A DNA stretch of 64,000 nt from JAWXUC01 sp044432975 (lineage in GTDB: Bacteria > Pseudomonadota > Alphaproteobacteria > RF32 > CAG-239): positions 119,193-183,192 of the forward strand of contig JAWXUC010000002.1 of the NCBI GenBank assembly GCA_044432975.1. The letters run 5' to 3'. Below the pieces are notes generated by a model. It did not search any database. It had not been told where the DNA came from and was given only the letters and a program-made list of their open reading frames with translations. Positions within the stretch are counted from its first letter, which is position 1. Every line of letters begins with the position of its first letter. Both the position numbers and the translations under genes were made by a program. Below, in pieces: positions 25,500 to 34,471 of this stretch.

Positions 25500-26621
25500 T
25501 CAACACATATTAAAATATTTACAAACAAAATTCTTATAAATATCTTTAAGCAATATAATATCTGCTATTTTAGCGGCTTCGTTTATTTTATGAATAGTTT
25601 TATTAGTTAATCCAAATTCAATAACAGGACAATAATCTTTAATATATCTAGCATCAGAAGTCCCCCCACCTGTTGAAGGCTGAGCTTGTAAATTAGACGC
25701 TTCTAAAATAGCTGTTTCAAAACTTTTAACATCTTTATTTTTATCAGTTAAAAAGCTATCACCAATAATATCATAACTTAACTCAAATTCTCCTTCTGTT
25801 TGACTTATGATATTTTTCACAAATTCAACAACTCCCAAAGGACTATGTTCGCTATTAAACCTAACATCAATAACAGCTTTAGCCTCAGCAGGAATAACAT
25901 TTGTCGCAACATTTCCAACATCAAAAGTTGTTACTTGCAAAGAAGATTTTTCAAAAAACTCATTTCCTTTATCTAAAGGTGTGTTTTGCAACTTATGCAG
26001 CAATTCAACCAAATTGTGTATAGGATTAATTGCCAAATGAGCATAAGCACTGTGTCCTTGAACTCCTTTTGAAATTATTTCTAAAACAACATCTCCACGC
26101 CTGCCTATTTTATATTCTTCACCGACAACACTTGAATTTGAAGGCTCTCCAACAACACAAAAATCAAAAATTTCACCTCTTTGCTCTAAAACTTCTAAAA
26201 CTTTTTTAGTTCCTTCAACAATAGGATCTTCTTCATCACCACTAATAATAAAACTAATTGTGCCATCAAAAAAAGTTTTTTCTTTTAAGATTTCTTCAAG
26301 AGCGCAAATAAAACAGGCAATACCACCTTTCATATCATTAACACCTCTACCGTAAAGAATATCATCATCAATTATAGCTTCAAAAGGAGGTTGTTTCCAC
26401 AAACTTTCATCACCAGCAGACACAACATCATAATGCCCACCAAAAAGAAGACGGGGCTTTCCTTGACCTTTTTTAGCATATAAGTTTTTAACACTTTTAT
26501 TATTTTCATCAAAAAACTCTAAAATCTCTGTCTCAAAACCCAAACCTTCTAGTTTTTCTTTTATAACACTCAAATCTTGACATCTTATCATTTTTTGACA
26601 CAAATTAACAACTTCTAACAT
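25500..26621 (-). CDS. dapE: Succinyl-diaminopimelate desuccinylase
   Basis: M20-family zinc peptidase that hydrolyses N-succinyl-LL-diaminopimelate in lysine and peptidoglycan synthesis. Metal-binding and catalytic residues are visible in GHYDVVSAGD, GRGVNDMKGGI, SGDEEDPIVEG (catalytic Glu pair) and CVVGEPSN, with the last His in GLTNKTIHKINEAA. The dimerisation (lid) domain lies in the middle, around residues 180-290. 373 residues is normal. AAGGAGG stands just before the ATG. It is divergent from the GNAT gene at 26717. Other M20 peptidases look similar, but the GEPS and TGGGTSDARY motifs favour DapE. Confidence 0.9.
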   Translation of the reverse strand: MLEVVNLCQKMIRCQDLSVIKEKLEGLGFETEILEFFDENNKSVKNLYAKKGQGKPRLLFGGHYDVVSAGDESLWKQPPFEAIIDDDILYGRGVNDMKGGIACFICALEEILKEKTFFDGTISFIISGDEEDPIVEGTKKVLEVLEQRGEIFDFCVVGEPSNSSVVGEEYKIGRRGDVVLEIISKGVQGHSAYAHLAINPIHNLVELLHKLQNTPLDKGNEFFEKSSLQVTTFDVGNVATNVIPAEAKAVIDVRFNSEHSPLGVVEFVKNIISQTEGEFELSYDIIGDSFLTDKNKDVKSFETAILEASNLQAQPSTGGGTSDARYIKDYCPVIEFGLTNKTIHKINEAAKIADIILLKDIYKNFVCKYFNMC

Positions 26622-26663
26622 AAAAAAGCCTCCTTAAAGCAACTATATTACTAATAAAATTAT

Positions 26664-26692
26664 TTGACAATATCTTTTTTTTTGTTATTTAT
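26664..26692 (+). promoter_or_regulatory. Probable sigma-70 promoter of the GNAT gene
   Basis: TTGACA (26664-26669), 17-base T-rich spacer, ATTTAT (26687-26692), 25 bases before the ATG. The -10 box is weak. Confidence 0.4.
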
Positions 26693-26716
26693 GTCTATAA
26701 AGGAAAATATAAAGAA

Positions 26717-27454
26717 ATGGATAAATTACAATTAAGAAGATTAGGACCATCAGACCTCAATCATCTGTTAGAACTACAAAACAACGTTATAAACAACTTC
26801 AAAGAAGATGAAAAACACTTTATCTTAGAAAGAAGCCCTGAAGAATTTCTAAAATCATTGCAAAATGAAAATCATTTTGTATTTGGTTTTTTTGATGGCA
26901 AAAAATTGGTTTCTCAATCAATATTATCAATGCCATCAGACACAGACAAAAGAGAAATATCAGAATTTTTACCAAACAGAAAAAACTCTGAAATCGCTGT
27001 ATATAAAGCCGTAATCGTAGATCCTGCATATCGCGGACACGGAATTATGAAAGAAATGCTAAAACTAAGGGAAAACACTGCCCGCATGCATGGTAAAAAA
27101 GTTGCCATTTCTCAAATTGCCGCAGATAACCCAGCAAGCTGGATTAATGCCATTCAATACGGAATGGAAATCCACAAAGTTGGACTAGACCCAGATGATG
27201 GTGCAAAAGTTGTTTACCTACAAAAAGATTTAACTCAAAACACAAACAACACAGCAGTTAAACCATACAAATTAAGCTTAGGCTCAGATGTTCATAAAAA
27301 CGCCAACATCTTATTTAATAAAATGAAAAAACTTTCAGATGACGGCTATATAGTTTATGGCTGGGACAAACAAGACAATTCCCTATTATGGAAACCAAGC
27401 CAAGAATTTTCAAACACCCAAATCCTCCAAGCAGCAACTGGTAAACAAAAATAG
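26717..27454 (+). CDS. GNAT-fold acetyltransferase
   Basis: A 245-residue protein. The first 170 residues form a GNAT domain: substrate-side strand NHFVFGFFDGKKLVSQSILS, the acetyl-CoA strand IAVYKAVIVDPAYRG and the loop YRGHGIMKEML, then QIAADNPASWINAIQYGME. The last 75 residues (DVHKNANILFNKMKKLSDDG) are an additional helical-beta region not seen in minimal GNAT proteins. Substrate unknown. An AAAGG site precedes the ATG. It stands alone, convergent with typA. Confidence 0.8.
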   Translation: MDKLQLRRLGPSDLNHLLELQNNVINNFKEDEKHFILERSPEEFLKSLQNENHFVFGFFDGKKLVSQSILSMPSDTDKREISEFLPNRKNSEIAVYKAVIVDPAYRGHGIMKEMLKLRENTARMHGKKVAISQIAADNPASWINAIQYGMEIHKVGLDPDDGAKVVYLQKDLTQNTNNTAVKPYKLSLGSDVHKNANILFNKMKKLSDDGYIVYGWDKQDNSLLWKPSQEFSNTQILQAATGKQK

Positions 27455-27498
27455 CTAATCAAAAATTAATTAATTGATTGAATATTTGCACAAAGAAT

Positions 27499-27584
27499 GT
27501 AGGGGAGACCTGAGGTCTCCCGACAACAAATATCCATTCTTTCATTGCCTTACGGCAATGATGGCGATTAATAATCGCCCCTAC
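27499..27584. repeat. Compound hairpin element with GTAGGGG/CCCCTAC ends
   Basis: An 86-bp unit bounded by inverted GTAGGGG (27499-27505) and CCCCTAC (27578-27584). It contains three perfect hairpins: GGGAGACC/GGTCTCCC (27503-27521), TCATTGCC/GGCAATGA (27542-27561) and GGCGATTA/TAATCGCC (27563-27579). It is markedly G+C-rich for its setting. The form is that of a REP/MITE-like intergenic repeat. Confidence 0.7.
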
Positions 27585-27636
27585 AAATCAGCGATAAGCA
27601 CAATCGTTTATTTTCGGATTTGCTATATATTCCAAT

Positions 27637-27666
27637 AAAAAAGCTAGTCAATTGACTAGCTTTTCA
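27637..27666. terminator. Bidirectional terminator between GNAT and typA
   Basis: Perfect 18-bp palindrome GCTAGTCAATTGACTAGC (27643-27660) with an A-run before and TTTT after, between convergent genes. Confidence 0.85.
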
Positions 27667-27674
27667 CAAAATAA

Positions 27675-29504
27675 TTATCCAATATTCTTCAAATTTTGAG
27701 AACGTTTTCTAGCAATTGGATCTAAAACAACCTTACGCAATCTGATAGATTTTGGAGTAACCTCAACCAATTCGTCTGCTTGAATATAAGACAAAGCAGC
27801 TTCTAAAGGCAATTTCATTGGAGGAGTTAAATTAATAGCTTCATCTTTACCAGATGCCCTAATATTTGTTAATTGCTTAGCTTTTGTAGGGTTAACTTCC
27901 AAATCATTTGGACGATTATGCTCACCAATAATCATACCAGTATAAACAGGCACGTTAGCATCAATCATCATAGGTCCTCTATCTTCAAGTTTCCATAAAG
28001 AATAAGCAATAGCAGTACCAGTTTCAGAAGAAATTAATACACCATTACGACGACCTTCAACATCTCCACGATATTCATCATATCTTGAGAACAAACGGTT
28101 CATAACACCAGTTCCACGAGTATCTGTTAAAAATTCTGAATAATAACCAATCAAACCACGTGATGGAGCTTCAAAAATCAAACGAGTTTTGTTACCAACT
28201 TGAGATGGAATCATTTCTAACAATTCCCCTCTTCTTCTACCCATTTTTTCAACAACAGCGCCTGAGAATTCTTCATCAACATCAACAACAACTTCTTCAA
28301 TTGGTTCTAAAAGTTTATCTGTTGCTTCGTCTCTTTTCATAACCACACGAGGACGAGAAATTGACAATTCAAAACCTTCACGACGCATAGTTTCAATCAA
28401 CACACCAAGTTGTAACTCGCCACGACCAGCAACATCAAATGCATCCATATTATCTGTATCAGAGATTTTAAGAGCAACATTACCTTCTGCTTCTTTCATT
28501 AATCTGTCTCTAATCATTCTAGATGTAACTTTATCACCTTCACGACCAGCAAGAGGACTATCATTAACAGAGAAAGTCATCGCCAATGTTGGTGGGTCAA
28601 TTGGTTGCGCTTTAATAGCTTCACTAGCATCTAATGCGCACATTGTATCTGCCACAGTAGTTTTTGTAATACCTGCAATTGCAACAATATCACCTGCATG
28701 AGCTTCTTCTAAAGCCACACGTTCAATACCTTGATATGCCAAAATTTTAGAAACTCTAAAACGCTCAATTTCTTTACCATCCATACTTAAAGATTTAATA
28801 GATTCTGCGACTTTAATTTTACCAGATAAAATTTTACCTGTTAAAATTCTGCCTAAGAATTTATCAGCTTCTAAAGTTGTTGCAAGCATAGCAAATGGTT
28901 TTTCAGGATAACAATGAGGCTCATGAACATGAGAAACAATTGTTTCAAACAATGGCAATAAATCTTTCTTTTCATCATTATCAATATCTCTAACAGCCCA
29001 ACCGTTTCTGCCAGATGCATATAAAACAGGGAAGTCTAATTGTTTGTCATTAGCATTTAAGCTAACAAACAAATCAAAAATTTCATCTAACACACCATCA
29101 ACACGAGCTTCTGGTTTATCTGCTTTATTGATAACAACAATTGGGTTTAAACCAATTTTAAGAGCTTTACCAAGCACGAATTTAGTTTGAGGCATAGGGC
29201 CTTCAAAAGCATCTACTAACAAAACCACACCATCAACCATAGATAAAATACGTTCAACTTCACCACCAAAGTCAGCGTGGCCTGGAGTGTCTACGATATT
29301 AATATGATAATTATTCCAATCAACAGAAGTACATTTAGAAAGAATTGTAATACCTCTTTCTTTTTCTAAATCATTAGAGTCCATAACACAAGTATCAACC
29401 TTTTGATTGTCTCTAAAAGTACCAGATTGTTTTAACAAACCGTCAACTAGGGTAGTTTTTCCATGGTCAACGTGTGCAATAATTGCAATATTTCTTAATT
29501 CCAT
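27675..29504 (-). CDS. typA: Translational GTPase TypA/BipA
   Basis: Ribosome-associated GTPase of the EF-G family with roles in ribosome assembly and stress. G1 AHVDHGKTTLVD, switch ERGITILSKC, G3 DTPGHADFGGE and G4 NKADKPEARV are intact, and the C-terminal TypA-specific region (GLIGYYSEFLTDTRGTG, DLEVNPTKAKQLTNIRASGK) is conserved. 609 residues is standard. AAGGAAA lies before the ATG. Monocistronic, divergent from the MBL gene. Confidence 0.97.
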   Translation of the reverse strand: MELRNIAIIAHVDHGKTTLVDGLLKQSGTFRDNQKVDTCVMDSNDLEKERGITILSKCTSVDWNNYHINIVDTPGHADFGGEVERILSMVDGVVLLVDAFEGPMPQTKFVLGKALKIGLNPIVVINKADKPEARVDGVLDEIFDLFVSLNANDKQLDFPVLYASGRNGWAVRDIDNDEKKDLLPLFETIVSHVHEPHCYPEKPFAMLATTLEADKFLGRILTGKILSGKIKVAESIKSLSMDGKEIERFRVSKILAYQGIERVALEEAHAGDIVAIAGITKTTVADTMCALDASEAIKAQPIDPPTLAMTFSVNDSPLAGREGDKVTSRMIRDRLMKEAEGNVALKISDTDNMDAFDVAGRGELQLGVLIETMRREGFELSISRPRVVMKRDEATDKLLEPIEEVVVDVDEEFSGAVVEKMGRRRGELLEMIPSQVGNKTRLIFEAPSRGLIGYYSEFLTDTRGTGVMNRLFSRYDEYRGDVEGRRNGVLISSETGTAIAYSLWKLEDRGPMMIDANVPVYTGMIIGEHNRPNDLEVNPTKAKQLTNIRASGKDEAINLTPPMKLPLEAALSYIQADELVEVTPKSIRLRKVVLDPIARKRSQNLKNIG

Positions 29505-29650
29505 TATTTTTCCTTAAAATTTAAATTTGTCCACACCATAGAGCAATATTTTAAAATTACAAGTACTTTTTGTATCCACATTCATTTTTATTTATCTTGA
29601 TAAACAAAGATAGTTAAATTAAAATAATTCCAAATCAAAGGAATTTAACA

Positions 29651-30481
29651 ATGAAATCTATCATATCTTTTTTACTATGTTTTTTTATATCAAATCAATC
29701 TTTTAGCTTTGAATATAATATGAGAGAAATAAAAATTATTCCAGTTATTACAGAAGAGATTCAGTTTGACAAATCTCTCTTTCTGCTTTCTAATTTAGAA
29801 AAACTAAAAGAAACACTTAATTCTGAGCACTTTTATAAAGGTCATTATAACGCATTTTATGTTGATACAGGCATTAATAAAGTTTTGTTTGATACAGGAC
29901 TAAAACAAGACAACCTTTTGTCTGCATTAAAAAACAACAACATAAATCCAGATGATATTGAATATGTTTTTTTAACTCATTCTCACCTTGATCATATTGG
30001 CGGATTAATTGGAGAAGATAATAGCAAAACATTTAAAAATGCAAAAATATTTTTCAACAAAAAAGCCTTTTTAAAATCAAACGGATACGACAAACAAACA
30101 AACGAACACTTAAACAAAATAAAAATTGCATACAAAGACAACTTAAAATCATTTTCAAACGAAAAACAAATTATTCCTCATATAACCCCTATGTTTGCTT
30201 ATGGACACACATCAGATCATACTTTATATCAAATAAAAAAAGACAATGAAAATCTTTTTATTGTAGGAGATTTACTTCATGCTCACCTCCAATTTGCCAA
30301 CCCTGATATTTATATGACCTATGATCAAGAGCCAGAACAAGCTATTCAGACAAGACTAGACTTTCTAGAAAAAGCCGCTAACAACAATTACTTGCTAGCG
30401 GGAGCTCACTTTGTAAAAGAAGGTATTGTTAGAATTCTCAAAACAAATGATGGATATCAAACAATTTATATAAGTGATTAA
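29651..30481 (+). CDS. Exported metallo-beta-lactamase-fold hydrolase
   Basis: A 276-residue protein with a signal peptide (MKSIISFLLCFFISNQSFSF) and an MBL fold. Zinc ligands are in THSHLDHIGG (HxHxDH motif), in YGHTSDHTLY, in FIVGDLLHAH and in the final LAGAHFVK. The preceding strand VLFDTGLKQD is the usual first metal-fold strand. Periplasmic members of this group include quorum-quenching lactonases and other esterases; the substrate is not evident. AAAGGAA precedes the ATG. It is five bases ahead of a polytopic glycan-type gene, and the following five genes run as one operon. Confidence 0.82.
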   Translation: MKSIISFLLCFFISNQSFSFEYNMREIKIIPVITEEIQFDKSLFLLSNLEKLKETLNSEHFYKGHYNAFYVDTGINKVLFDTGLKQDNLLSALKNNNINPDDIEYVFLTHSHLDHIGGLIGEDNSKTFKNAKIFFNKKAFLKSNGYDKQTNEHLNKIKIAYKDNLKSFSNEKQIIPHITPMFAYGHTSDHTLYQIKKDNENLFIVGDLLHAHLQFANPDIYMTYDQEPEQAIQTRLDFLEKAANNNYLLAGAHFVKEGIVRILKTNDGYQTIYISD

Positions 30482-30486
30482 AACAC

Positions 30487-32073
30487 ATGATTAATGAGCC
30501 TATATTTCAAGATAATATATTAAGCCAAATATGGTCAAACTTATACAACTATTTCACACACGGAAATTGGACTTATTATACTTTTACGCCAATAATAATC
30601 ATCACACTAATAGCCATTACTCTAAAAAAACAAGAAAAACAAACATGCTGGGATATCTCTATAAATAAAGATCATTCAAAGTTAAATTTAATCTCAAAAA
30701 TATATTTTTGTTTTTCTATAATAGCATATACAGTTATTTTATTCTCTCAAGAAAATAGCTTGTTTAATAATTATGATCTAATGTCATTTTTCACCACCAG
30801 AATTTTTACAGATGGATTATTACCGCATTTTAATTTATATGGAAGACTAAGCCCTTTTGCTAATTTTGATAGCAATTTTATTTATGCCATAACCCACAAC
30901 TATGACATTATTAATTTTTACATTTTAGCTCAAATATTCTTAATTGTTTATTTGTTATATAAATTTTTAGATTTTATTGAAATAAACAAAAGAATTTTTT
31001 TAATCAGCACTTTCATTATAAGCCCTTGTTTTTTTTGGACTAACAATTTTATATTTTATGAAAGATGGATTGTTATCTTTATAATATCAAGCTTAATTTT
31101 TTATAAAAAATCAAAAATAATTCCTTTTGTTATTTTTATGAATTTAGCAATATACTTAAAAGAATCAAACATACTAATATACGCAGGAATGTTAAGCTTT
31201 TTATGTGGATATAAATTTTACAAAGATGAAATAAAAATATCTACCTTTATACATCCAATAAAATCAATAAAACAAATGCCCTATGAGGTTGTAATATTTA
31301 TATCTTGCTTGTTTTTTGCAATTATTCATAATATGGTTATAATGAATATTGACAATAATATTTATTTATCTAGTAGAAAATGCAACTATTTTGATTTAAT
31401 TTGGTTATATAAAACAGAATTACTTATAAATATAATAGCTTTAATTTATTTTATTAAAAACATAAAAAACAAACAATCAAATTGTCTAAATTCTTTATTA
31501 TTATCTGCAACTTTTTTTAATATCTTTTTAATTTTCATAATAAAGTTAATTACAGTAGGATATCATTTAGAACATAAAACATATTATTTAACCATCCCTA
31601 CCCTAATAAATTTAATATATATTTTCACATATTCTAAAACATATAAAACAATCTCTGTATTTTTATTATTAATATTCATTCCTCAAAATATTTATATTTA
31701 CTCTCAAGAGCAAGGAAAAGAATATCGCGAAATTTATGAATACTTCACCAAAGAGCTAGAAACAAAAGACAAATTAAGTATCTTTGTTTCAAAAAACAAT
31801 ACCCAAAGTCAACCATGGATAATGACATCATGGGCTAGTTCATTTAAATATTATCTCCCTAATAAAGATATAACATTCAAAATGGATTTAATACCACCTG
31901 TAAAAAAGGAATATTTTCACAAAATAAAAAAACAAGAAAAAGCCCAAAAAGAAGAATATGCAATAATAAAGAAAAACCAATATTATAATGGCGGCATTCA
32001 AGATTTAGGCAACCTTAAAAGAAAAAAAGTATTTGAAAACAAACTTTTTGAAATCTTTTATATTAAGGAATAA
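30487..32073 (+). CDS. Polytopic membrane protein, GT-C-like, paralogue A
   Basis: A 528-residue protein with about ten to twelve membrane helices (for example TYYTFTPIIIITLIAITLK, FILAQIFLIVYLLYKF, WIVIFIISSLIFYKKSK) and a C-terminal soluble tail of about 110 residues (EYREIYEYFTKELETKD). The layout is that of lipid-linked-sugar GT-C glycosyltransferases, but no catalytic acid loop can be named with certainty. It is clearly paralogous to the protein at 32891: both begin with MI-x-EP-x-FQ-x-NI and share NNYDLMS, NYxIINFYI and HPIK blocks. A GT2 gene lies between the two. Confidence 0.7.
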   Translation: MINEPIFQDNILSQIWSNLYNYFTHGNWTYYTFTPIIIITLIAITLKKQEKQTCWDISINKDHSKLNLISKIYFCFSIIAYTVILFSQENSLFNNYDLMSFFTTRIFTDGLLPHFNLYGRLSPFANFDSNFIYAITHNYDIINFYILAQIFLIVYLLYKFLDFIEINKRIFLISTFIISPCFFWTNNFIFYERWIVIFIISSLIFYKKSKIIPFVIFMNLAIYLKESNILIYAGMLSFLCGYKFYKDEIKISTFIHPIKSIKQMPYEVVIFISCLFFAIIHNMVIMNIDNNIYLSSRKCNYFDLIWLYKTELLINIIALIYFIKNIKNKQSNCLNSLLLSATFFNIFLIFIIKLITVGYHLEHKTYYLTIPTLINLIYIFTYSKTYKTISVFLLLIFIPQNIYIYSQEQGKEYREIYEYFTKELETKDKLSIFVSKNNTQSQPWIMTSWASSFKYYLPNKDITFKMDLIPPVKKEYFHKIKKQEKAQKEEYAIIKKNQYYNGGIQDLGNLKRKKVFENKLFEIFYIKE

Positions 32074-32076
32074 CAA

Positions 32077-32898
32077 ATGCAAAAAAAAATCAAACTTTCT
32101 GTTTTAATACCTATTTATAATTCTGCTCAGTTTTTAACTGATAGTATTAACAGTATCTTAAACCAAACTTTCAAAGATTTTGAGTTACTTCTTTTAGATG
32201 ATTGCTCAACAGACGGTTCTTTTGAATTTATATCTCAAATTAAAGATAAAAGAGTAAAGGTTTTTAGAAACGATAAAAACTTAGGAATTTCCACTACAAG
32301 AAACAAACTTATAGATTTAGCAACAGGTGAATATTTAGCTATAATGGACAATGATGACATCTCTTTACCCACAAGGTTTGAACATCAAATTAAATTTTTA
32401 GATAACAATCCAGATGTTAGTGTTGTCGGCACATGGACAGAGCTATTTTGCAAAACAAAAAACAAAATAAATCCTATAAAAAAATTAATAACAAATTTAG
32501 GTTGGATCTGGACACAACCTCAAACAGCAACTATTTATGACTGTTTAACAGCAAGCGTTGTTATGCATACTAGTGCAATGATAAGAGCCAAAGACTTAAA
32601 ACAATACAATATAAAATATAAAAAAGAATACACCCCTGCAGAAGATTATAAATTATGGGCAGATATATTAAGTTCTGGATTAAAAATAAAAAACATTCCT
32701 TTAATTTTAACAAAATACAACTTACATGGTAGCAATTTTTCAATTTTACAAAAAAAACGCTTAAAAAAATCAGATAAAAAAATAAAAGAAGACATTAAAT
32801 CATTCTTAAAAATACCAAATAAAAAACAAAAGCCTTATCTTTTCAACATAATAAATAAATTAAGAATAAAATATTTTTTAAGGAAGCACTATGATTAA
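32077..32898 (+). CDS. GT2 family glycosyltransferase
   Basis: A 273-residue GT-A fold transferase: SVLIPIYNSAQFLTDSINSI, ELLLLDDCSTDGSFEF, the DxD-type motif in LAIMDNDDISLPTRF, and AEDYKLWADIL as the C-terminal catalytic ED motif. No membrane helix. Nucleotide-sugar donor and acceptor unknown. It starts 4 bases after paralogue A and overlaps paralogue B by 8 bases, so all three are translationally coupled and probably act on the same lipid or LPS glycan. Confidence 0.9.
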   Translation: MQKKIKLSVLIPIYNSAQFLTDSINSILNQTFKDFELLLLDDCSTDGSFEFISQIKDKRVKVFRNDKNLGISTTRNKLIDLATGEYLAIMDNDDISLPTRFEHQIKFLDNNPDVSVVGTWTELFCKTKNKINPIKKLITNLGWIWTQPQTATIYDCLTASVVMHTSAMIRAKDLKQYNIKYKKEYTPAEDYKLWADILSSGLKIKNIPLILTKYNLHGSNFSILQKKRLKKSDKKIKEDIKSFLKIPNKKQKPYLFNIINKLRIKYFLRKHYD

Positions 32899-34471
32899 AG
32901 AACCTTTATTCCAAAACAACATAACATCTCAAATGTATTCAAACTTACATAATTATTTTTCTGAAGGAAATTGGTTTTATTCTATTTGTTTAATTTTTTT
33001 AAGTCTTATTACATTAGCAAGCCTATTAAAAAAATATCAAAAAGAAAACTGTTGGCGCTTAAATTTCAACTATAAAGAAGAAAATATAAGCATTATAAGC
33101 AAATTAACTTTTGGCTTTGCCTTAATTACTTATGCAAGCATTTTATTTAGCTTAGAAGCAAGCTTGTTTAACAATTATGACTTAATGAGCCCTTTTACAA
33201 CAAAAATTTTTGAAAAAGGAGCTTTCCCATATTTTGGCAACGACGGAAGATTAAATCCATTAGGCAACTTTGACACCTCTATAATATATGCAATAACTCA
33301 CAATTATAACATAATAAACTTTTATATTTTTGCTCAAACATTGTTCATTATATATTTATTATATAAATTTTTAGACTTTCTTAACATTAACAAAAGATTT
33401 TTCACCCTTGCCCTTATAATAATTTGCCCTAGCTTTTTATGGACTAATAATATTGTCTTTCCAGAAAGATGGTCAACAGCTTTTGTTATATTAAGCTTCA
33501 TATATTACAAAAAATTAAAATTGATACCATTTGTTGTTTTTATGAATCTTGCAATTTATTCAAAAGAAACAAGCGTCTTACTTTATTCTGGAATTTTAAT
33601 TTATAGCCTTTTAGAAAACGTTTATAAAGAAAATATAAAAATAAATTCATTTATACATCCAATAAAAACAATGAAAAAAATGCCTTTTGAAACAATGATT
33701 TTTATATCATGCTTAATTTTTTCTTTATTATTACTTTGCTTTACAATAGAAGATGACTACTTAAATAACAAAAAAGGAGATTTCTCTGCATTATTAAGTT
33801 TATACAAAATAGATATTGCAATAAATGTAGTATCTTTAATATATTTTATAATAAATCTAAAAAATAAAAAAAATAACTTTCTAAACAGTTTATTATTCTC
33901 CTCAACTTTTTTTAATATTTTTATAATATGTATATTTCAAACAATAAGCGCCTATGCTTATAAGCCATATTATTTACAAATATCTTCTATTATAAACATA
34001 ATTTATATTATAAGCCTTTCTAAATCATACAAACCTATAGTATTTGCTTTTTTAGCCCTCTTTAGTTATCAAAACATATATATTTACCAAAAAGAATATG
34101 GCAAACAATATAGAGAATTATATAATTTTTTCACACAAGAAGCTAAAGAAAAAAAAGAAATCAACATCTATCTTTCAGATAACAATAATACCACAACCTG
34201 GCCTAACATTGCAATTTCAAGCGCATATAAATATTATTCACCAAATAAAAAAATAACATTTAAATACAACAACAAATCATATATAACTTATTTAATGAAT
34301 AAAGATTTTTTACACAACACAATAAATCAAGACCAACCAATAATTAATGATTATGTTGTAATAAAGAAAAACAACAATTATCAAAAAACCAAAAAAGAAC
34401 TCGACAGCATAAAATATAATAAAGTATATGAAAACAACTTATTTGAGGTAAACTATGTTAAAAATAAATAA
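32891..34471 (+). CDS. Polytopic membrane protein, GT-C-like, paralogue B
   Basis: A 526-residue paralogue of the protein at 30487, with the same helix layout and matching blocks (EPLFQNNITSQMYSNLHNYF, FNNYDLMSPFTTKIF, LNPLGNFDTSIIYAITHNYN, FIHPIKTMKKMPFE). The C-terminal soluble tail has the same KxYRELYNFFTQE pattern. The divergence shows an old tandem duplication. The start overlaps the preceding GT2 gene by 8 bases, and the stop overlaps the LtaS-like gene by 17 bases. Specificities of the two copies may differ. Confidence 0.7.
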   Translation: MIKEPLFQNNITSQMYSNLHNYFSEGNWFYSICLIFLSLITLASLLKKYQKENCWRLNFNYKEENISIISKLTFGFALITYASILFSLEASLFNNYDLMSPFTTKIFEKGAFPYFGNDGRLNPLGNFDTSIIYAITHNYNIINFYIFAQTLFIIYLLYKFLDFLNINKRFFTLALIIICPSFLWTNNIVFPERWSTAFVILSFIYYKKLKLIPFVVFMNLAIYSKETSVLLYSGILIYSLLENVYKENIKINSFIHPIKTMKKMPFETMIFISCLIFSLLLLCFTIEDDYLNNKKGDFSALLSLYKIDIAINVVSLIYFIINLKNKKNNFLNSLLFSSTFFNIFIICIFQTISAYAYKPYYLQISSIINIIYIISLSKSYKPIVFAFLALFSYQNIYIYQKEYGKQYRELYNFFTQEAKEKKEINIYLSDNNNTTTWPNIAISSAYKYYSPNKKITFKYNNKSYITYLMNKDFLHNTINQDQPIINDYVVIKKNNNYQKTKKELDSIKYNKVYENNLFEVNYVKNK

